A stretch of DNA of 36,130 nt. Origin: SOIV01 sp964435925. GTDB lineage: Bacteria; Acidobacteriota; Aminicenantia; Aminicenantales; Aminicenantaceae. Within the stretch, counting starts at the first letter, position 1, and every line of letters begins with the position of its first letter. A model generated the notes under the pieces. The model was not told the origin of the DNA and ran no database searches. It saw nothing but the letters and a program-made list of their open reading frames with translations. Positions 7,288-15,869 of the stretch are shown here, one piece after another. Position numbers and translations under genes: made by a program. The stretch spans positions 1 to 36,130 of the forward strand of contig CAYTBG010000019.1 of NCBI GenBank assembly GCA_964435925.1, in the 5' to 3' direction.

Positions 7288-9324
7288 ATGAAAAAAACAA
7301 ACATATTCATCTTAATGCTTTTACTGATAGCCCTTTATATCCAGAGCGCTCCCAGCACCAAGCTGCTAACCTTTGATGACTTCATTCGCCTCAAGCGAGT
7401 CAGTGATCCTCAAATTTCCCCAGGGGGAGATCTTATCGCCTTCGTAGTCACGGAAATGAATAAAGAGGGAAACACAAGTAATAGTGACATCTGGATCATT
7501 CCTTCAAGAGGAGGAGAACCGTGGAGACTCACCTCAAGCCCCAAAGCCGACTCCAATCCACGCTGGTCTCCTGATGGAAAGAAAATTGCATTTATCTCCA
7601 CAAGAAAAGGCTCCCCTCAAATATGGATGATTGATCCCAAGGGAGGAGAAGCCTATAAACTTTCAGGTATTTCTACGGGAGCCAGCGGCGTCATCTGGTC
7701 CCCAACCGGAAAAAACCTGGCTTTTGTCTCTTCTGTCTACCCCGATTGCAAGAGCGATGAATGCAACAAAGAAAAAGAGAAAAAGAAAGAGGAAAGTCTG
7801 GTCAAGGCCAAAATTTTCGACCAGCTGCTTTTTAGGCACTGGAATTCATGGCAAGATGGAAAAAGAAGCCATCTTTTTGTCGTCCCGGCTGAAGGGGGCA
7901 AAGCCGTCGATGTCACACCAGGTGACTACGACACTCCCCCCATCTCATTAGGAAGCAGTCATGACTATGCCTTTTCTCCTGATGGCGAGCAAATCTGTTT
8001 TGTTCGGAATATTGACCCGGAATTGAAAATCTCACTCGGAACCAACAACGATCTTTTCGAAACTTCCGCCCAAGGAGAAAAGACTGAAAGAATCACAGAG
8101 AATAGAGCTAATGACAACTCTCCTCATTACTCTCCAGATGGACGGTATATCGCCTACAGGGCTATGGCCAGGCCAGGGTTTGAAGCCGACAAATACAGCC
8201 TTATCCTCTATGACCGAAAAAATCAGAAGAAAATAAACTTAACAGCAAACTTAGATAGATCTGTGAATGAAATTCTCTGGTCTAATGATAGCGCTTCTCT
8301 CTATATCACTTTTCAAGAAAAAGGCCGAATATCTTTAGCCCGAATTCCGCATAAAAACAAAAAGACAGAGAGAATTCTGGAAGGCCACTACATCGGTTCA
8401 CCCAGCCTTACTCCTGACGGAAGAAAGCTCGTCTTCCTCAAACAAGCTATCAATCAGCCTGCAGAAGTTTTCTCCCTTGATTTAAAAACGAAAAAACTGA
8501 ATCAACTGACTGCGATGAACAACAAACTTCTCTCAAAACTAGAGATGAATCGCGCTGAAGAATTCTTGTTTGAGGGTGCAGAAGGAGATAAAGTGCACGG
8601 CTTTCTAGTCAAGCCTCCTTCCTTTGATCCATCAAAAAAATATCCTTTACTCATGCTCATCCACGGGGGCCCGCAAGGAGCCTGGTCTGACAATTTCCAT
8701 TTCCGCTGGAATGCTCAGATGTTTGCCGCGCCAGGTTATGTAACGGCCATGATCAACTTCCACGGCAGTACCGGTTACGGTCAATCATTCACAGATTCAA
8801 TAAGCGGAGACTGGGGAGGAAAACCCTATGAGGATATCATGCAAGGCTTGGATTTCCTTCTCGCAAAATACGATTTCCTCGACAAGAACCGCCTGGCGGC
8901 CGCTGGTGGCTCTTACGGCGGGTACATGGTCAGCTGGATTGAAGGCCATAACGACAGGTTCGACTGTCTCATTTCCCATGCTGGAGTCTATGACCTGCGC
9001 TCCATGCATGGAGCGACTGAGGAGCTCTGGTTTCCGGAATGGGATTTAAAAGGAACTCCCTGGACTAACAAGGAGATGTACGAAAAATGGTCCCCCAGCT
9101 TCTATGTCAATAACTTTCAAACTCCTTGCCTGGTTATCCACGGCCAGAACGATTTTAGAGTTCCTGTCACGCAAGGATTTCAATTATTTACGTCCCTCCA
9201 GAGGATGAGAGTCCCATCAAAAATGCTTTATTTTCCTGATGAGGACCATTTTGTCCAGAAACCACAAAACGCAGAGCTCTGGTGGAAAACTGTTCATGAG
9301 TGGCTCGGAAAATACTTGAAATAA
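7288..9324 (+). CDS. Secreted S9 family (prolyl oligopeptidase/acylaminoacyl peptidase) serine peptidase
   Basis: A 678-residue serine peptidase that probably cleaves short peptides in the periplasm. The N-terminus is a signal peptide (MKKTNIFILMLLLIALYIQS). Residues about 45-400 form a WD40-type beta-propeller with TolB-like repeats (PRWSPDGKKIAFIS, HYSPDGRYIAYRA, SLTPDGRKLVFLK). The C-terminal alpha/beta-hydrolase domain contains LIHGGPQGAW, nucleophile Ser542 in GGSYGGYM, Asp622 in HGQNDFRVP and His654 in DEDHF. Length and motif order are normal for acylaminoacyl-peptidase-like S9C enzymes. The start at ATG 7288 follows a strong gaggagg site. It appears to be a single-gene unit converging on the M23 gene, and with the D-aminoacylase it suggests peptide scavenging. 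Confidence 0.95.
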   Translation: MKKTNIFILMLLLIALYIQSAPSTKLLTFDDFIRLKRVSDPQISPGGDLIAFVVTEMNKEGNTSNSDIWIIPSRGGEPWRLTSSPKADSNPRWSPDGKKIAFISTRKGSPQIWMIDPKGGEAYKLSGISTGASGVIWSPTGKNLAFVSSVYPDCKSDECNKEKEKKKEESLVKAKIFDQLLFRHWNSWQDGKRSHLFVVPAEGGKAVDVTPGDYDTPPISLGSSHDYAFSPDGEQICFVRNIDPELKISLGTNNDLFETSAQGEKTERITENRANDNSPHYSPDGRYIAYRAMARPGFEADKYSLILYDRKNQKKINLTANLDRSVNEILWSNDSASLYITFQEKGRISLARIPHKNKKTERILEGHYIGSPSLTPDGRKLVFLKQAINQPAEVFSLDLKTKKLNQLTAMNNKLLSKLEMNRAEEFLFEGAEGDKVHGFLVKPPSFDPSKKYPLLMLIHGGPQGAWSDNFHFRWNAQMFAAPGYVTAMINFHGSTGYGQSFTDSISGDWGGKPYEDIMQGLDFLLAKYDFLDKNRLAAAGGSYGGYMVSWIEGHNDRFDCLISHAGVYDLRSMHGATEELWFPEWDLKGTPWTNKEMYEKWSPSFYVNNFQTPCLVIHGQNDFRVPVTQGFQLFTSLQRMRVPSKMLYFPDEDHFVQKPQNAELWWKTVHEWLGKYLK

Positions 9325-9330
9325 ATTAAT

Positions 9331-9440
9331 GGGGTCACCCATTAGAAGGGGATTGCCCAAAGTCAAGAATCAAGACCTGATCCCCCACATGCTACTTACA
9401 CAACTTACATCTCAAAAGCAAAAAACAAGACCTGACCCCA
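9331..9440. repeat. Pair of REP-like units
   Basis: Between the convergent S9 and M23 genes are atggggtcaccc followed by two same-oriented units, caagacctgatccccc (about 9370-9386) and caagacctgacccca (about 9427-9441), spaced about 57 bp apart. These match the ggggtcagg repeat near 7080 on the other strand. An ORF through this stretch is a by-product of the repeats. Confidence 0.5.
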
Positions 9441-9454
9441 ATCGTCGATTTTAT

Positions 9455-10345
9455 TTAAAATGTGAGGCTCAAGATAGAAAAAGGGTCCACACTAATCCCA
9501 GACACTTTAACTCCCCAGTGAAGGTGTGGCCCTGTCACTCTGCCTGTGGCTCCTATTTCTCCGATAATTTCTCCCTTCTTGACCAACTTGCCCCTCTTTA
9601 CCCTGATTTTTGAAAAATGACAGTACATAGTAAAGACACTCATTCCGTGGTCGATAATGACTGTTTTTCCAGCAAAATAGAGATCACTCGCCAGAACAAC
9701 CCTTCCTGAGTTCGAGGCTTTAACAGGTGTTCCATAAGGAACTTTGATGTCAATTCCCTTATGGGAAGAACGAGGCTTGTTGTTAAAGATTCTCCTTTCG
9801 CCAAAATTGGGCGTGGCTTTTCCCGAAGAAGGAAGGATAAAAAAACCTTTTCCCAGCCATCGATCAGTGGTTATTCCATAAATAACTTTAAGGATGTCCC
9901 CTTCCCTTCTTATTCTCTCATTGAATTCCGGTGGAGGAGTTACGAATTTCTCATCTACCCACAATTTCTTTAAAGGAAATTCCTTGGCAAGAACAGAAAT
10001 TCGCTTTTTTATATACTCCCTTTCACCCAGTGCCTTATCTATGAAGATTTCCATCTCATAAGAACCCTGTTTAAGATCAAGGTCAAGGCCTATGAAAGCC
10101 AAAAGCTCGGAGCTCGTTTCGCCTTTTCCCATAGGATATCTTCTTTCTAAGAACAGAATCCAAGCGTCCTTTACACTCGGATCATCTTTTATGGCCACAA
10201 CAATGACTTCACCTGGCTCGAAAGCTCTGCAGACAAGATCTACAGTCACTCCAGAGGGAGTCAAGAGTTGCTCTTCATGCAGAGAAAAAAGACAAATCTG
10301 ATTCAGATAAATAAAAAGGACAAAAAGTAAGAAGACTTTTTTCAT
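9455..10345 (-). CDS. Exported M23 family metallopeptidase (LytM-type)
   Basis: A 296-residue protein with a signal peptide (MKKVFLLFVLFIYLNQICLF), a beta-rich N-terminal region of about 150 residues and a C-terminal M23 domain. The zinc motif is intact: H195-x3-D199 in SHKGIDI and H274-L-H276 in GPHLHWG, with H243 (MYCHFS) as a further conserved histidine. It is expected to hydrolyse peptide cross-bridges in peptidoglycan in the periplasm. The presence of all ligands argues for an active enzyme and not a degenerate NlpD/EnvC-type activator. It is downstream of the D-aminoacylase gene on the same strand, with a short ORF between. Confidence 0.92.
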   Translation of the reverse strand: MKKVFLLFVLFIYLNQICLFSLHEEQLLTPSGVTVDLVCRAFEPGEVIVVAIKDDPSVKDAWILFLERRYPMGKGETSSELLAFIGLDLDLKQGSYEMEIFIDKALGEREYIKKRISVLAKEFPLKKLWVDEKFVTPPPEFNERIRREGDILKVIYGITTDRWLGKGFFILPSSGKATPNFGERRIFNNKPRSSHKGIDIKVPYGTPVKASNSGRVVLASDLYFAGKTVIIDHGMSVFTMYCHFSKIRVKRGKLVKKGEIIGEIGATGRVTGPHLHWGVKVSGISVDPFSILSLTF

Positions 10346-10352
10346 TACTTTA

Positions 10353-10547
10353 CTACTCTAAAAAACCAAGCTCTAACTTGTTAAATTTTTCTGGGAGAGG
10401 GCATTCATGTTGACCTGCCTCAATTCCAACGATCCGCCCAAGCCATGAATGAGCATAAGCGGAGAACCACTCCCCTCTTCTTAAAAAGCAGAACTTATAT
10501 CCTCCGATAGAAATAAATGATCCTTGGAATGGAATCGAGAGTATCAA
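10353..10547 (-). CDS. Possible small protein, doubtful
   Basis: A 64-residue ORF that would start at TTG 10547, overlapping the D-aminoacylase stop by 4 bp, and end 8 bases before the M23 start. I recognise no family. The sequence is rich in Gly and aromatic residues and has no clear membrane segment. The ribosome site is weak (aagg very close to TTG). Position and coupling are the only support; it may simply be an intergenic reading frame. Confidence 0.25.
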   Translation of the reverse strand: MILSIPFQGSFISIGGYKFCFLRRGEWFSAYAHSWLGRIVGIEAGQHECPLPEKFNKLELGFLE

Positions 10548-12244
10548 ACCTTCTCTTTTCTCAAGACTTTTCCAGGTAAATCTCCAGTATGCTCTCCTTC
10601 TTTGATAACTACCTTTCCATTGACGAGAACATAGTCAATTCCCTCTGGATATTGATGAGGATCCGTCCAGGTAGCTTTATCAATAACTTTATCTTGATCA
10701 AATATGACGATATCAGCAAAATATCCGCTCTTCAGAGTTCCTCTCTTCTCAAAGCCAAATTTTTGAGCAGGTATAGAGGTCATTTTTCTCATCATCTCAG
10801 GCAGGGGAACAATTTTTTCTTCTCGAACGTACTTTCCCAACACCCTCGGAAAAGTTCCATAATGCCGTGGATGTGGCTTTCCTCTATGCAAGAGGCCGTA
10901 GGGAGCAACAGCCGAGCCATCTGTTCCAACTCCCACAAGCGGATGTGCCAGAATTCTCACTAAATTCTCCTCTTTCATCATGAAAATAACCATGTCAACC
11001 CGGTTTTTTTCTTCTATCAGGAGATCTTTCATAAAATCATAAGGATTTTTTCCTGTTCCTGTAGCTCCTGCCAGAACATTCTTGCCCTCAAATTTTTTGC
11101 TTTTTTCGGTCACTACAGATGAAATGACCACTTTGTCCCAGGATCCTAATTTCTTTTCCTGCTCGGCAACGTAAGCCCGGAGGCGGCTTTCGAGAGCAGG
11201 ATCTTTTAACTTGGCCAAAAACTCATCAGTTGTTCCTTCTCTTGCCCAAAGAGGAAAATAAAAGCTGAGCCCGGTTGAACCAGCTATATAAGGATATCTG
11301 TCACAGAATATCGAAATACCATTATTCTTTGCCTCTTCAATCTTGGCCAAGGCAGTATCAATCTTATGCCAATTTCGAGGATAAGCAATTTTAAAATGGG
11401 ATATCTCAACACTTACACTAGTTTTGCGGGCAGCCTCTATTGACTCATCGAGACTCTCGATCAATTTATCTCCTTCATCCCGCATATGAGTGGCATAGAC
11501 TCCACCATATTGGGCAACAACCCTGCATAATTCTGTTATCTCATCAGCTTTAGCATAGCTTCCTGGTGCATACTCAAGACCAGTGGATAATCCTACAGCC
11601 CCATGCTCTATGTTCTCGGCCACCATCCTCTTCATCTTTTCAAGCTCTTCCTGGCTTGGCGGGCGGTCATTGAATCCCATCGCAGCTCCCCTGATTGCAC
11701 CCTGCCCGACCAAAGTGGAATAATTCAGAGCTATGCCCTTTTCTTCGAGTCTTGAGAAGAAGCCATTAATATCTCTCCATGTTAAATCAAGCTGGAAAAG
11801 TTCTTTTAAATTCTCCTTGGATTCTTCATAAATTTCCTCGGCTACAGGAAAAGGCGAATAACCACAATTTCCGCTGATGAGAGTGGTAATGCCCTGACGG
11901 ATTGAACTCTCTGCTTTGGGATTGACTAGGAGCCCGACATCAGTGTGCTCATGAGCATCTATAAAACCAGGACAGACAACAAGGTCTTTTGCTTCGATTA
12001 CAGAATTTCCCCTAACACTCAATATTTGTCCTATCTCTTTGATGTAATTTCCACTGATTCCGATATCAGCTTCAAACGCTTCTCCTCCTGATCCATCTAA
12101 GACATAGCCTCCTCTTATGATGATGTCGAAATCCTTTTTTAAGGCGCATCCTTTAAGCAGGATCCCGCAGCCACCAAGACCGGCTGCTGCAACAAATTTT
12201 GATGATTTCTTAAGGAAGTTTCTTCGCGTGATTGTCTTTTTCAT
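10544..12244 (-). CDS. Tat-exported N-acyl-D-amino-acid deacylase (D-aminoacylase)
   Basis: A 566-residue amidohydrolase predicted to remove the acyl group from N-acyl-D-amino acids. The N-terminus has a twin-arginine signal (TRRNFLKK, residues 6-13, then a hydrophobic stretch with LGGC at 23-26, possibly a lipobox), so it would act outside the cytoplasm. Metal-site features of the family are intact: H98 and H100 in DAHEHTD, Cys127 in SGNCG, His in YATHMRDEG, His in EISHFK, and Asp in VGTDGSAVAPYG. The C-terminal beta-sandwich (FADIVIFDQDKV) is present. The length is slightly above typical cytosolic members because of the Tat leader. With the neighbouring M23 peptidase this suggests recycling of D-amino-acid peptides from cell walls. 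Confidence 0.93.
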   Translation of the reverse strand: MKKTITRRNFLKKSSKFVAAAGLGGCGILLKGCALKKDFDIIIRGGYVLDGSGGEAFEADIGISGNYIKEIGQILSVRGNSVIEAKDLVVCPGFIDAHEHTDVGLLVNPKAESSIRQGITTLISGNCGYSPFPVAEEIYEESKENLKELFQLDLTWRDINGFFSRLEEKGIALNYSTLVGQGAIRGAAMGFNDRPPSQEELEKMKRMVAENIEHGAVGLSTGLEYAPGSYAKADEITELCRVVAQYGGVYATHMRDEGDKLIESLDESIEAARKTSVSVEISHFKIAYPRNWHKIDTALAKIEEAKNNGISIFCDRYPYIAGSTGLSFYFPLWAREGTTDEFLAKLKDPALESRLRAYVAEQEKKLGSWDKVVISSVVTEKSKKFEGKNVLAGATGTGKNPYDFMKDLLIEEKNRVDMVIFMMKEENLVRILAHPLVGVGTDGSAVAPYGLLHRGKPHPRHYGTFPRVLGKYVREEKIVPLPEMMRKMTSIPAQKFGFEKRGTLKSGYFADIVIFDQDKVIDKATWTDPHQYPEGIDYVLVNGKVVIKEGEHTGDLPGKVLRKEKV

Positions 12245-12301
12245 CTCTTCTCCTTAATAACAAAAGTGTCTGTAATATATAAAATCAGTAAAAAGATGTC
12301 C

Positions 12302-12324
12302 AGTGGGATCATTATCACCCCACT
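12302..12324 (-). terminator. Possible terminator after the PAP2 gene
   Basis: A 6-bp stem (agtggg 12302-12307 with cccact 12319-12324) lies between the PAP2 stop and the D-aminoacylase start. Read on the minus strand it is followed a few bases later by a run of T. The stem is short, so support is modest. Confidence 0.35.
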
Positions 12325-12367
12325 TTTTCCAGGCTTAGTTACGGTTGGATCTAGCTTAAAAATTGAT

Positions 12368-13204
12368 CTAAAAATAATAAGTAAGAGAGAAGGCTTGCCT
12401 TTGTCGAGAAAATTGGAAGCTAAGCTTCACTTTCTTTGAGTCCCGGTTCCTGTCTAGGGCTGATATTTTTTTGGCGACAAAGTAGCCGATAGCAGAGCCT
12501 ACCAGAATATCGGATGCCCAATGTTTGTCAAGATGAACCCTTGATATTGCGGCCATGGTTGCCAGACTGTACGCTAGAATGTCGATATAAACTTTCTTCG
12601 ATTGATCGGCAATTACAGTTGCCACTGCAAATGCCGAAGAGGCATGACCCGAAGGAAAGGAAGCGAACCTTGACCTCGTAGAAAATGGATGAAAACTGTG
12701 ACTGGACTCACCCGTCCAGGGCCGAGCTCTCCCTGCAACAGACTTTAAGCCTCTGACAATTATCCCTGAAGTCAGCCAGCTTTCCAGGCTCAACAGAGCT
12801 GTCTTCCTCAGGCTGTTGTTATCAGAAACCTCACCGGAAACATATAAAGCCGTCATCAAACCTATTAAAACGACTCCGTTGCCAAGATGACCAGTAGTTT
12901 TAAAAATGTCCTCTGATGATGAACTGCGATGATCCTGGGCCCATTGCTGAATATCCTGGTCAACAGAATAAAGAAGGAGTCCTGCCCCCAGGACAGCTGA
13001 TAAACTTAAGAAATCTTTTCCCTTCCAGTTTTTTGGTGATACAAGAACATCGACAAAATCATCCCCAAAATTTAGCAAAAATTCCTTGTTGAGTTTGTCC
13101 TCATCCTCAGAAGATGTCTCGCCAAAAAGAATATTTTGAGAGGGGGAAAAAAATAAAATGCCCAGGAGGATGAAAACACACAGGTTTTTCGGAAGATTAT
13201 TCAT
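12368..13204 (-). CDS. Exported PAP2 family lipid phosphatase
   Basis: A 278-residue PAP2 (type 2 phosphatidic acid phosphatase) protein. A signal peptide or membrane anchor covers residues 9-25. The three-part active-site signature is complete: KSVAGRARP (154-162), PSGH (184-187) and SRVHLDKHWASD (221-232). The protein ends in alternating aromatic residues (FSLTYYF), a pattern seen in outer-membrane proteins, although most of the chain is helical. Likely substrates are phosphatidate, undecaprenyl pyrophosphate or lipid A phosphate. It starts 12 bp after the end of waaA, in the same operon, which makes a role in lipid A or carrier-lipid dephosphorylation the best guess. Confidence 0.9.
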   Translation of the reverse strand: MNNLPKNLCVFILLGILFFSPSQNILFGETSSEDEDKLNKEFLLNFGDDFVDVLVSPKNWKGKDFLSLSAVLGAGLLLYSVDQDIQQWAQDHRSSSSEDIFKTTGHLGNGVVLIGLMTALYVSGEVSDNNSLRKTALLSLESWLTSGIIVRGLKSVAGRARPWTGESSHSFHPFSTRSRFASFPSGHASSAFAVATVIADQSKKVYIDILAYSLATMAAISRVHLDKHWASDILVGSAIGYFVAKKISALDRNRDSKKVKLSFQFSRQRQAFSLTYYF

Positions 13205-13216
13205 CTGATATGTTAG

Positions 13217-14488
13217 TTAAGAATCTGCCATCATAGCTTCGATAGCCTTGATTGTTTTTTCTGTTGCTCCCTGTAATGAATTTAAGGTTTCCTTGGCGCT
13301 TCTTCCCATTTTTTCCAGGGATTCCTCGTCTCGAATCAGGAACATCTCATCCAAATCTTTATTTTTATTTATTATTCGAGCTGCTCCGGACTGGACAAAT
13401 TTCTCCGCTAAAAAGGCAAAATTCTCCATATGAGGCCCAAAAAAGATGGGCTTTTTGTAAAAAGCGGGCTCGAGTAAATTTTGACCTCCCCAGGGCACCA
13501 AACTTCCTCCGACAAACGAAACATCAGAAAGAGCATAAAAATGAGCCAGCTCACCTATTGTATCCAGGATCAATATATCCCATTGTTCATTCGGCGAAAC
13601 CTGCGTCCTCCTCATCACTTTAAAAGGAAAATCCTGGCAAATTCTTTCCACTTCATCGAACCTTTCCGGGTGACGGGGCGCCAAAATCAACAGGAGATTT
13701 TCTTTTACACTTTTTGCTCTTGAATACGCTTCAATCAGTTCCTTCTCTTCTCCCTTTCGAGTGCTTCCGGCTACAATTACTTTATTTGTCGCGGGAATGC
13801 TCATATTACTTTTTAATTTCAGAAGATCCTCTTCGGTTAAGAGAGGCAGATTAATCTCGGATTTCAAGTTTCTGACCACTTCAACCACACCTGAATTTAC
13901 ACCTATTCTTTCAAGGTTTTCCTTATCTTTTTCTGTTTGAACAAGGAAGAGATCTATGTTTTTTAATATTTTTTTCGCTACAAACTTAAACCTGGAATAC
14001 CTTTTAAAAGAACGCGAAGAGATTCTGCCGTTAATAAGGAGAACACCTTTGGTCTGTCTGCTTGCTTCTCTTAAGAGATTGGGCCACAATTCCGATTCAG
14101 CCAAAACAAACACTCTTGGTCTAAATGTATTAAAATATTTACGAACAACATATTTGAAATCTAAAGGAACAAAAAATATATTATCCGCATCAGTTAATTT
14201 CTCCTTGGCTACTCTCATGCCTGTATTTGTAAGAGTAGAAAAATGAATGGTCCAAGCAGGGTGCTTCTCCTTAATTTTTTTAATTAAATTCTGGAGCGAG
14301 AGAACTTCCCCTACCGAGACAGCATGGATCCAAAGTGACTGTTTCTGGACGCCGTCATCTTTAAGCATTCGTCCTAATCTATCTCTCAAAAAAAGGCTCT
14401 CTCCTCTTAGCAGCTTTATTCGCACAAAATGGACAGGGATATATATCAAAAGAGATATCAAGAGAAGGAATGAATAGAAGAAGTACAT
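13217..14488 (-). CDS. waaA: 3-deoxy-D-manno-octulosonic acid (Kdo) transferase
   Basis: A 423-residue membrane-anchored glycosyltransferase that adds Kdo from CMP-Kdo to lipid IVA. The N-terminal helix (YFFYSFLLLISLLIYIPV) is followed by the family core: WIHAVSVGEVLSL with catalytic Glu61, HFSTLTNTGMRVA, PLDFKYVVRKYF, LAESELWPNLLREA, NGRISSRSF, AGSTRKGEEKELI, LAPRHPERF and SFVGGSLVPWGGQNLLEPA. I chose ATG 14488; a TTG six bases upstream is in frame, and neither has a clear ribosome site. The gene shows that the organism makes Kdo-containing lipopolysaccharide. Upstream is a REP-like repeat region, downstream the PAP2 gene. Confidence 0.95.
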   Translation of the reverse strand: MYFFYSFLLLISLLIYIPVHFVRIKLLRGESLFLRDRLGRMLKDDGVQKQSLWIHAVSVGEVLSLQNLIKKIKEKHPAWTIHFSTLTNTGMRVAKEKLTDADNIFFVPLDFKYVVRKYFNTFRPRVFVLAESELWPNLLREASRQTKGVLLINGRISSRSFKRYSRFKFVAKKILKNIDLFLVQTEKDKENLERIGVNSGVVEVVRNLKSEINLPLLTEEDLLKLKSNMSIPATNKVIVAGSTRKGEEKELIEAYSRAKSVKENLLLILAPRHPERFDEVERICQDFPFKVMRRTQVSPNEQWDILILDTIGELAHFYALSDVSFVGGSLVPWGGQNLLEPAFYKKPIFFGPHMENFAFLAEKFVQSGAARIINKNKDLDEMFLIRDEESLEKMGRSAKETLNSLQGATEKTIKAIEAMMADS

Positions 14489-14530
14489 GTTCAATGACTA
14501 TACTAAATTCTTTATTCTTGCGCAATATTC

Positions 14531-14612
14531 CTGGGGACGTTCCCCGAAGTCCCATAGTTCCTGGGGGCGTTCCCCGAAGTCCCATAGTTCCTGGGGGCGT
14601 TCCCCGAAATAC
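14531..14612. repeat. 30-bp tandem array of palindromic units
   Basis: Three units (two complete and one of 22 bp) with an exact 30-bp period starting at 14531, 14561 and 14591. Each has the core ctgggg(a/g)cgttccccg followed by aagtcccatag. Each core is itself a palindrome (gggg-cgtt-cccc), so this resembles a REP cluster more than a CRISPR array. It is just upstream of waaA, in a 380-bp stretch (14489-14868) without a gene. Confidence 0.85.
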
Positions 14613-14715
14613 CATCCTTTTCATTTTAAAATGGGCTTCCTTAATCGATGTTTTTTCTTATCGATTTAATCAAGGAATAAAGGATGGCACATCGGTAAAC
14701 ATTCCCTTTTACTCT

Positions 14716-14790
14716 AAAGCGAAGCACTTTGGCGAACTCCCCTCAAAAAGTAAAGGGTAGCACTTTGGGGAATGTCCCTAAAAAAGATTG
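14716..14790. repeat. REP-like repeat, left flank of the membrane cassette
   Basis: Contains aaagcgaagcactttgg (14716-14732) and a second unit, agcactttggggaatgtccc (about 14759-14778). Both recur in the same orientation at 16458-16510, on the other side of the four-gene cassette. Confidence 0.7.
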
Positions 14791-14868
14791 AGAAAAATTT
14801 ATTTCTCGTACGTTATAATTATGAAGTTAAGTTAAACTTCAAAATTTAATTAGATAAAGGAGGATCCT

Positions 14869-15144
14869 ATGAAAAAGGTGTTTATTTCCTTAGTGGTCGT
14901 GGTCGCACTCGTGCTCGCTTTGTTCATCCAGAACACCAGCGCAGTAACAAGCGATATAGGCGGCCTAATTGGCAGCAAGCGGGGCACCAGGGCCACTGTA
15001 ATCGGTGGGGCTATAGGTGCCCTCGTCGGATTGATTGGCGGTGCAGCACTTGGAAATTTGCTCTTCCCTGGTCCCGGGACTCTTCTGGGCCTGAAAGGTG
15101 CCAGCTGGGGAGCAGCCCTCGGGACGATTCTAGGAGGTGCGTGA
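14869..15144 (+). CDS. Small secreted glycine-zipper peptide (precursor-like)
   Basis: A 91-residue peptide with a strong ribosome site (aaaggagg) before ATG 14869. Residues 1-25 are a signal peptide ending in NTSA, a plausible signal-peptidase site. The remaining 66 residues are strongly hydrophobic and Gly/Ala-rich, with GxxxG spacing (GGAIGALVGLIGGAALG) and few charges (KRGTR and one further Lys). It could insert in a membrane as a helical hairpin, either as a glycine-zipper membrane protein or as a pore-forming peptide. It is the first gene of a four-gene coupled operon with a small basic two-TM protein and a SpoIIM/DUF95 protein, an arrangement that recalls circular bacteriocin loci. The sequence is not one I recognise. 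Confidence 0.75.
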   Translation: MKKVFISLVVVVALVLALFIQNTSAVTSDIGGLIGSKRGTRATVIGGAIGALVGLIGGAALGNLLFPGPGTLLGLKGASWGAALGTILGGA

Positions 15145-15147
15145 GCC

Positions 15148-15372
15148 TTGGAGCCATTTCGAACCATCAAGCAGTTGCCGGGGCATTTTCTTGTAGGAAT
15201 CGCTCTTATTCTCCTGGTAGTCTTCGCGATTTATGAACTGCTCGGTGACCGCAACTTTGGCCTGTGCATAGGACTAATTATCGGCTTTCAGGGGGGGGCG
15301 TACCTGATTCTCTACGAATCAGCCCTTCGCAAGCTGGAACGGCGTCGCCGCAAGAATCACTCTCCAGAATGA
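15148..15372 (+). CDS. Small basic two-TM membrane protein, immunity-like
   Basis: A 74-residue protein starting at TTG 15148, three bases after the peptide gene stop, with aggaggt placed inside the end of that gene as ribosome site. It has two transmembrane segments (about 12-30 and 36-55) and a very basic tail (RKLERRRRKN). Size, two helices and positive charge resemble immunity proteins of circular bacteriocins, but there is no sequence match I can name. Its stop overlaps the next start in ATGA. The function is inferred only from position and shape. Confidence 0.7.
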   Translation: MEPFRTIKQLPGHFLVGIALILLVVFAIYELLGDRNFGLCIGLIIGFQGGAYLILYESALRKLERRRRKNHSPE

Positions 15373-15869
15373 CATCAGGGCGGCGGTGGCCGATGCTTGT
15401 CACCGCTGCCCTTTTTTTGTCAACCATAATTACTGGATGGTATGTCCACCCGGCTACGATCTCATCTCCTCTTGTCCTCCAGCGCGTGGCTTTACTGCCT
15501 ACCCTCTTTCATAACCTCCGTGTAATTGTCTTCCTCGGCGCAGGCGGTCTGCTCCTGGCCGTACCCACGGTAGTCGTGGCGGCGTGGAACTTCTTTATAG
15601 CAGGCGCGCTCTTCGCGGCTGTGGCCGACTATCCACTCTGGTGGGTCTCTCTTTCTATCCATGGATTGCCTGAATTGGCAGGCCAGTTCTGCGGTACAGT
15701 CTCTGGACTGAAAGTCGCTGCTTCCTTAATCAGGACAATAGCTCATGATGACCCTTTCCGCCTTGCCAGCCCACTCCTCTGGTTCGGATCTGCAGTAGCA
15801 TTGACTCTGCTTGCGGCTGTGCTCGAGTCCAAAGTAAGTCCGCTCGTGGTGGATGCGATAGGCGGATGA
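15369..15869 (+). CDS. SpoIIM/DUF95-family integral membrane protein
   Basis: 166 residues from ATG 15369, which overlaps the previous stop by 4 bp; a longer upstream reading of this frame lacks hydrophobic pattern and is not used. There are about four transmembrane segments. The pattern HNLRVIVFLGAGG, then WNFFIAGALFA, then SIHGLPELAGQFCGTVSGLKVA is the SpoIIM signature (helix with Asn, Gly-rich turn, HGxxEL, GxxGL). SpoIIM is a peptidoglycan-remodelling partner in sporulating Firmicutes. DUF95 members are also hallmark proteins of circular bacteriocin maturation and export. Nothing here indicates sporulation. Its stop overlaps the next start (ATGA). Confidence 0.75.
   Translation: MTSGRRWPMLVTAALFLSTIITGWYVHPATISSPLVLQRVALLPTLFHNLRVIVFLGAGGLLLAVPTVVVAAWNFFIAGALFAAVADYPLWWVSLSIHGLPELAGQFCGTVSGLKVAASLIRTIAHDDPFRLASPLLWFGSAVALTLLAAVLESKVSPLVVDAIGG

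Noticed and set aside
9329..9613. 94-residue plus-strand ORF after the S9 gene
   Set aside because: The first part is REP repeat and the rest is antisense to the M23 domain.
14531..14612. Possible CRISPR array
   Set aside because: The units are contiguous with no spacers and each is palindromic; there are no cas genes.
15264..15368. N-terminal extension of the SpoIIM-like gene
   Set aside because: It overlaps the two-TM gene in another frame and reads as non-hydrophobic low-quality sequence; ATG 15369 in an ATGA overlap is the natural start.
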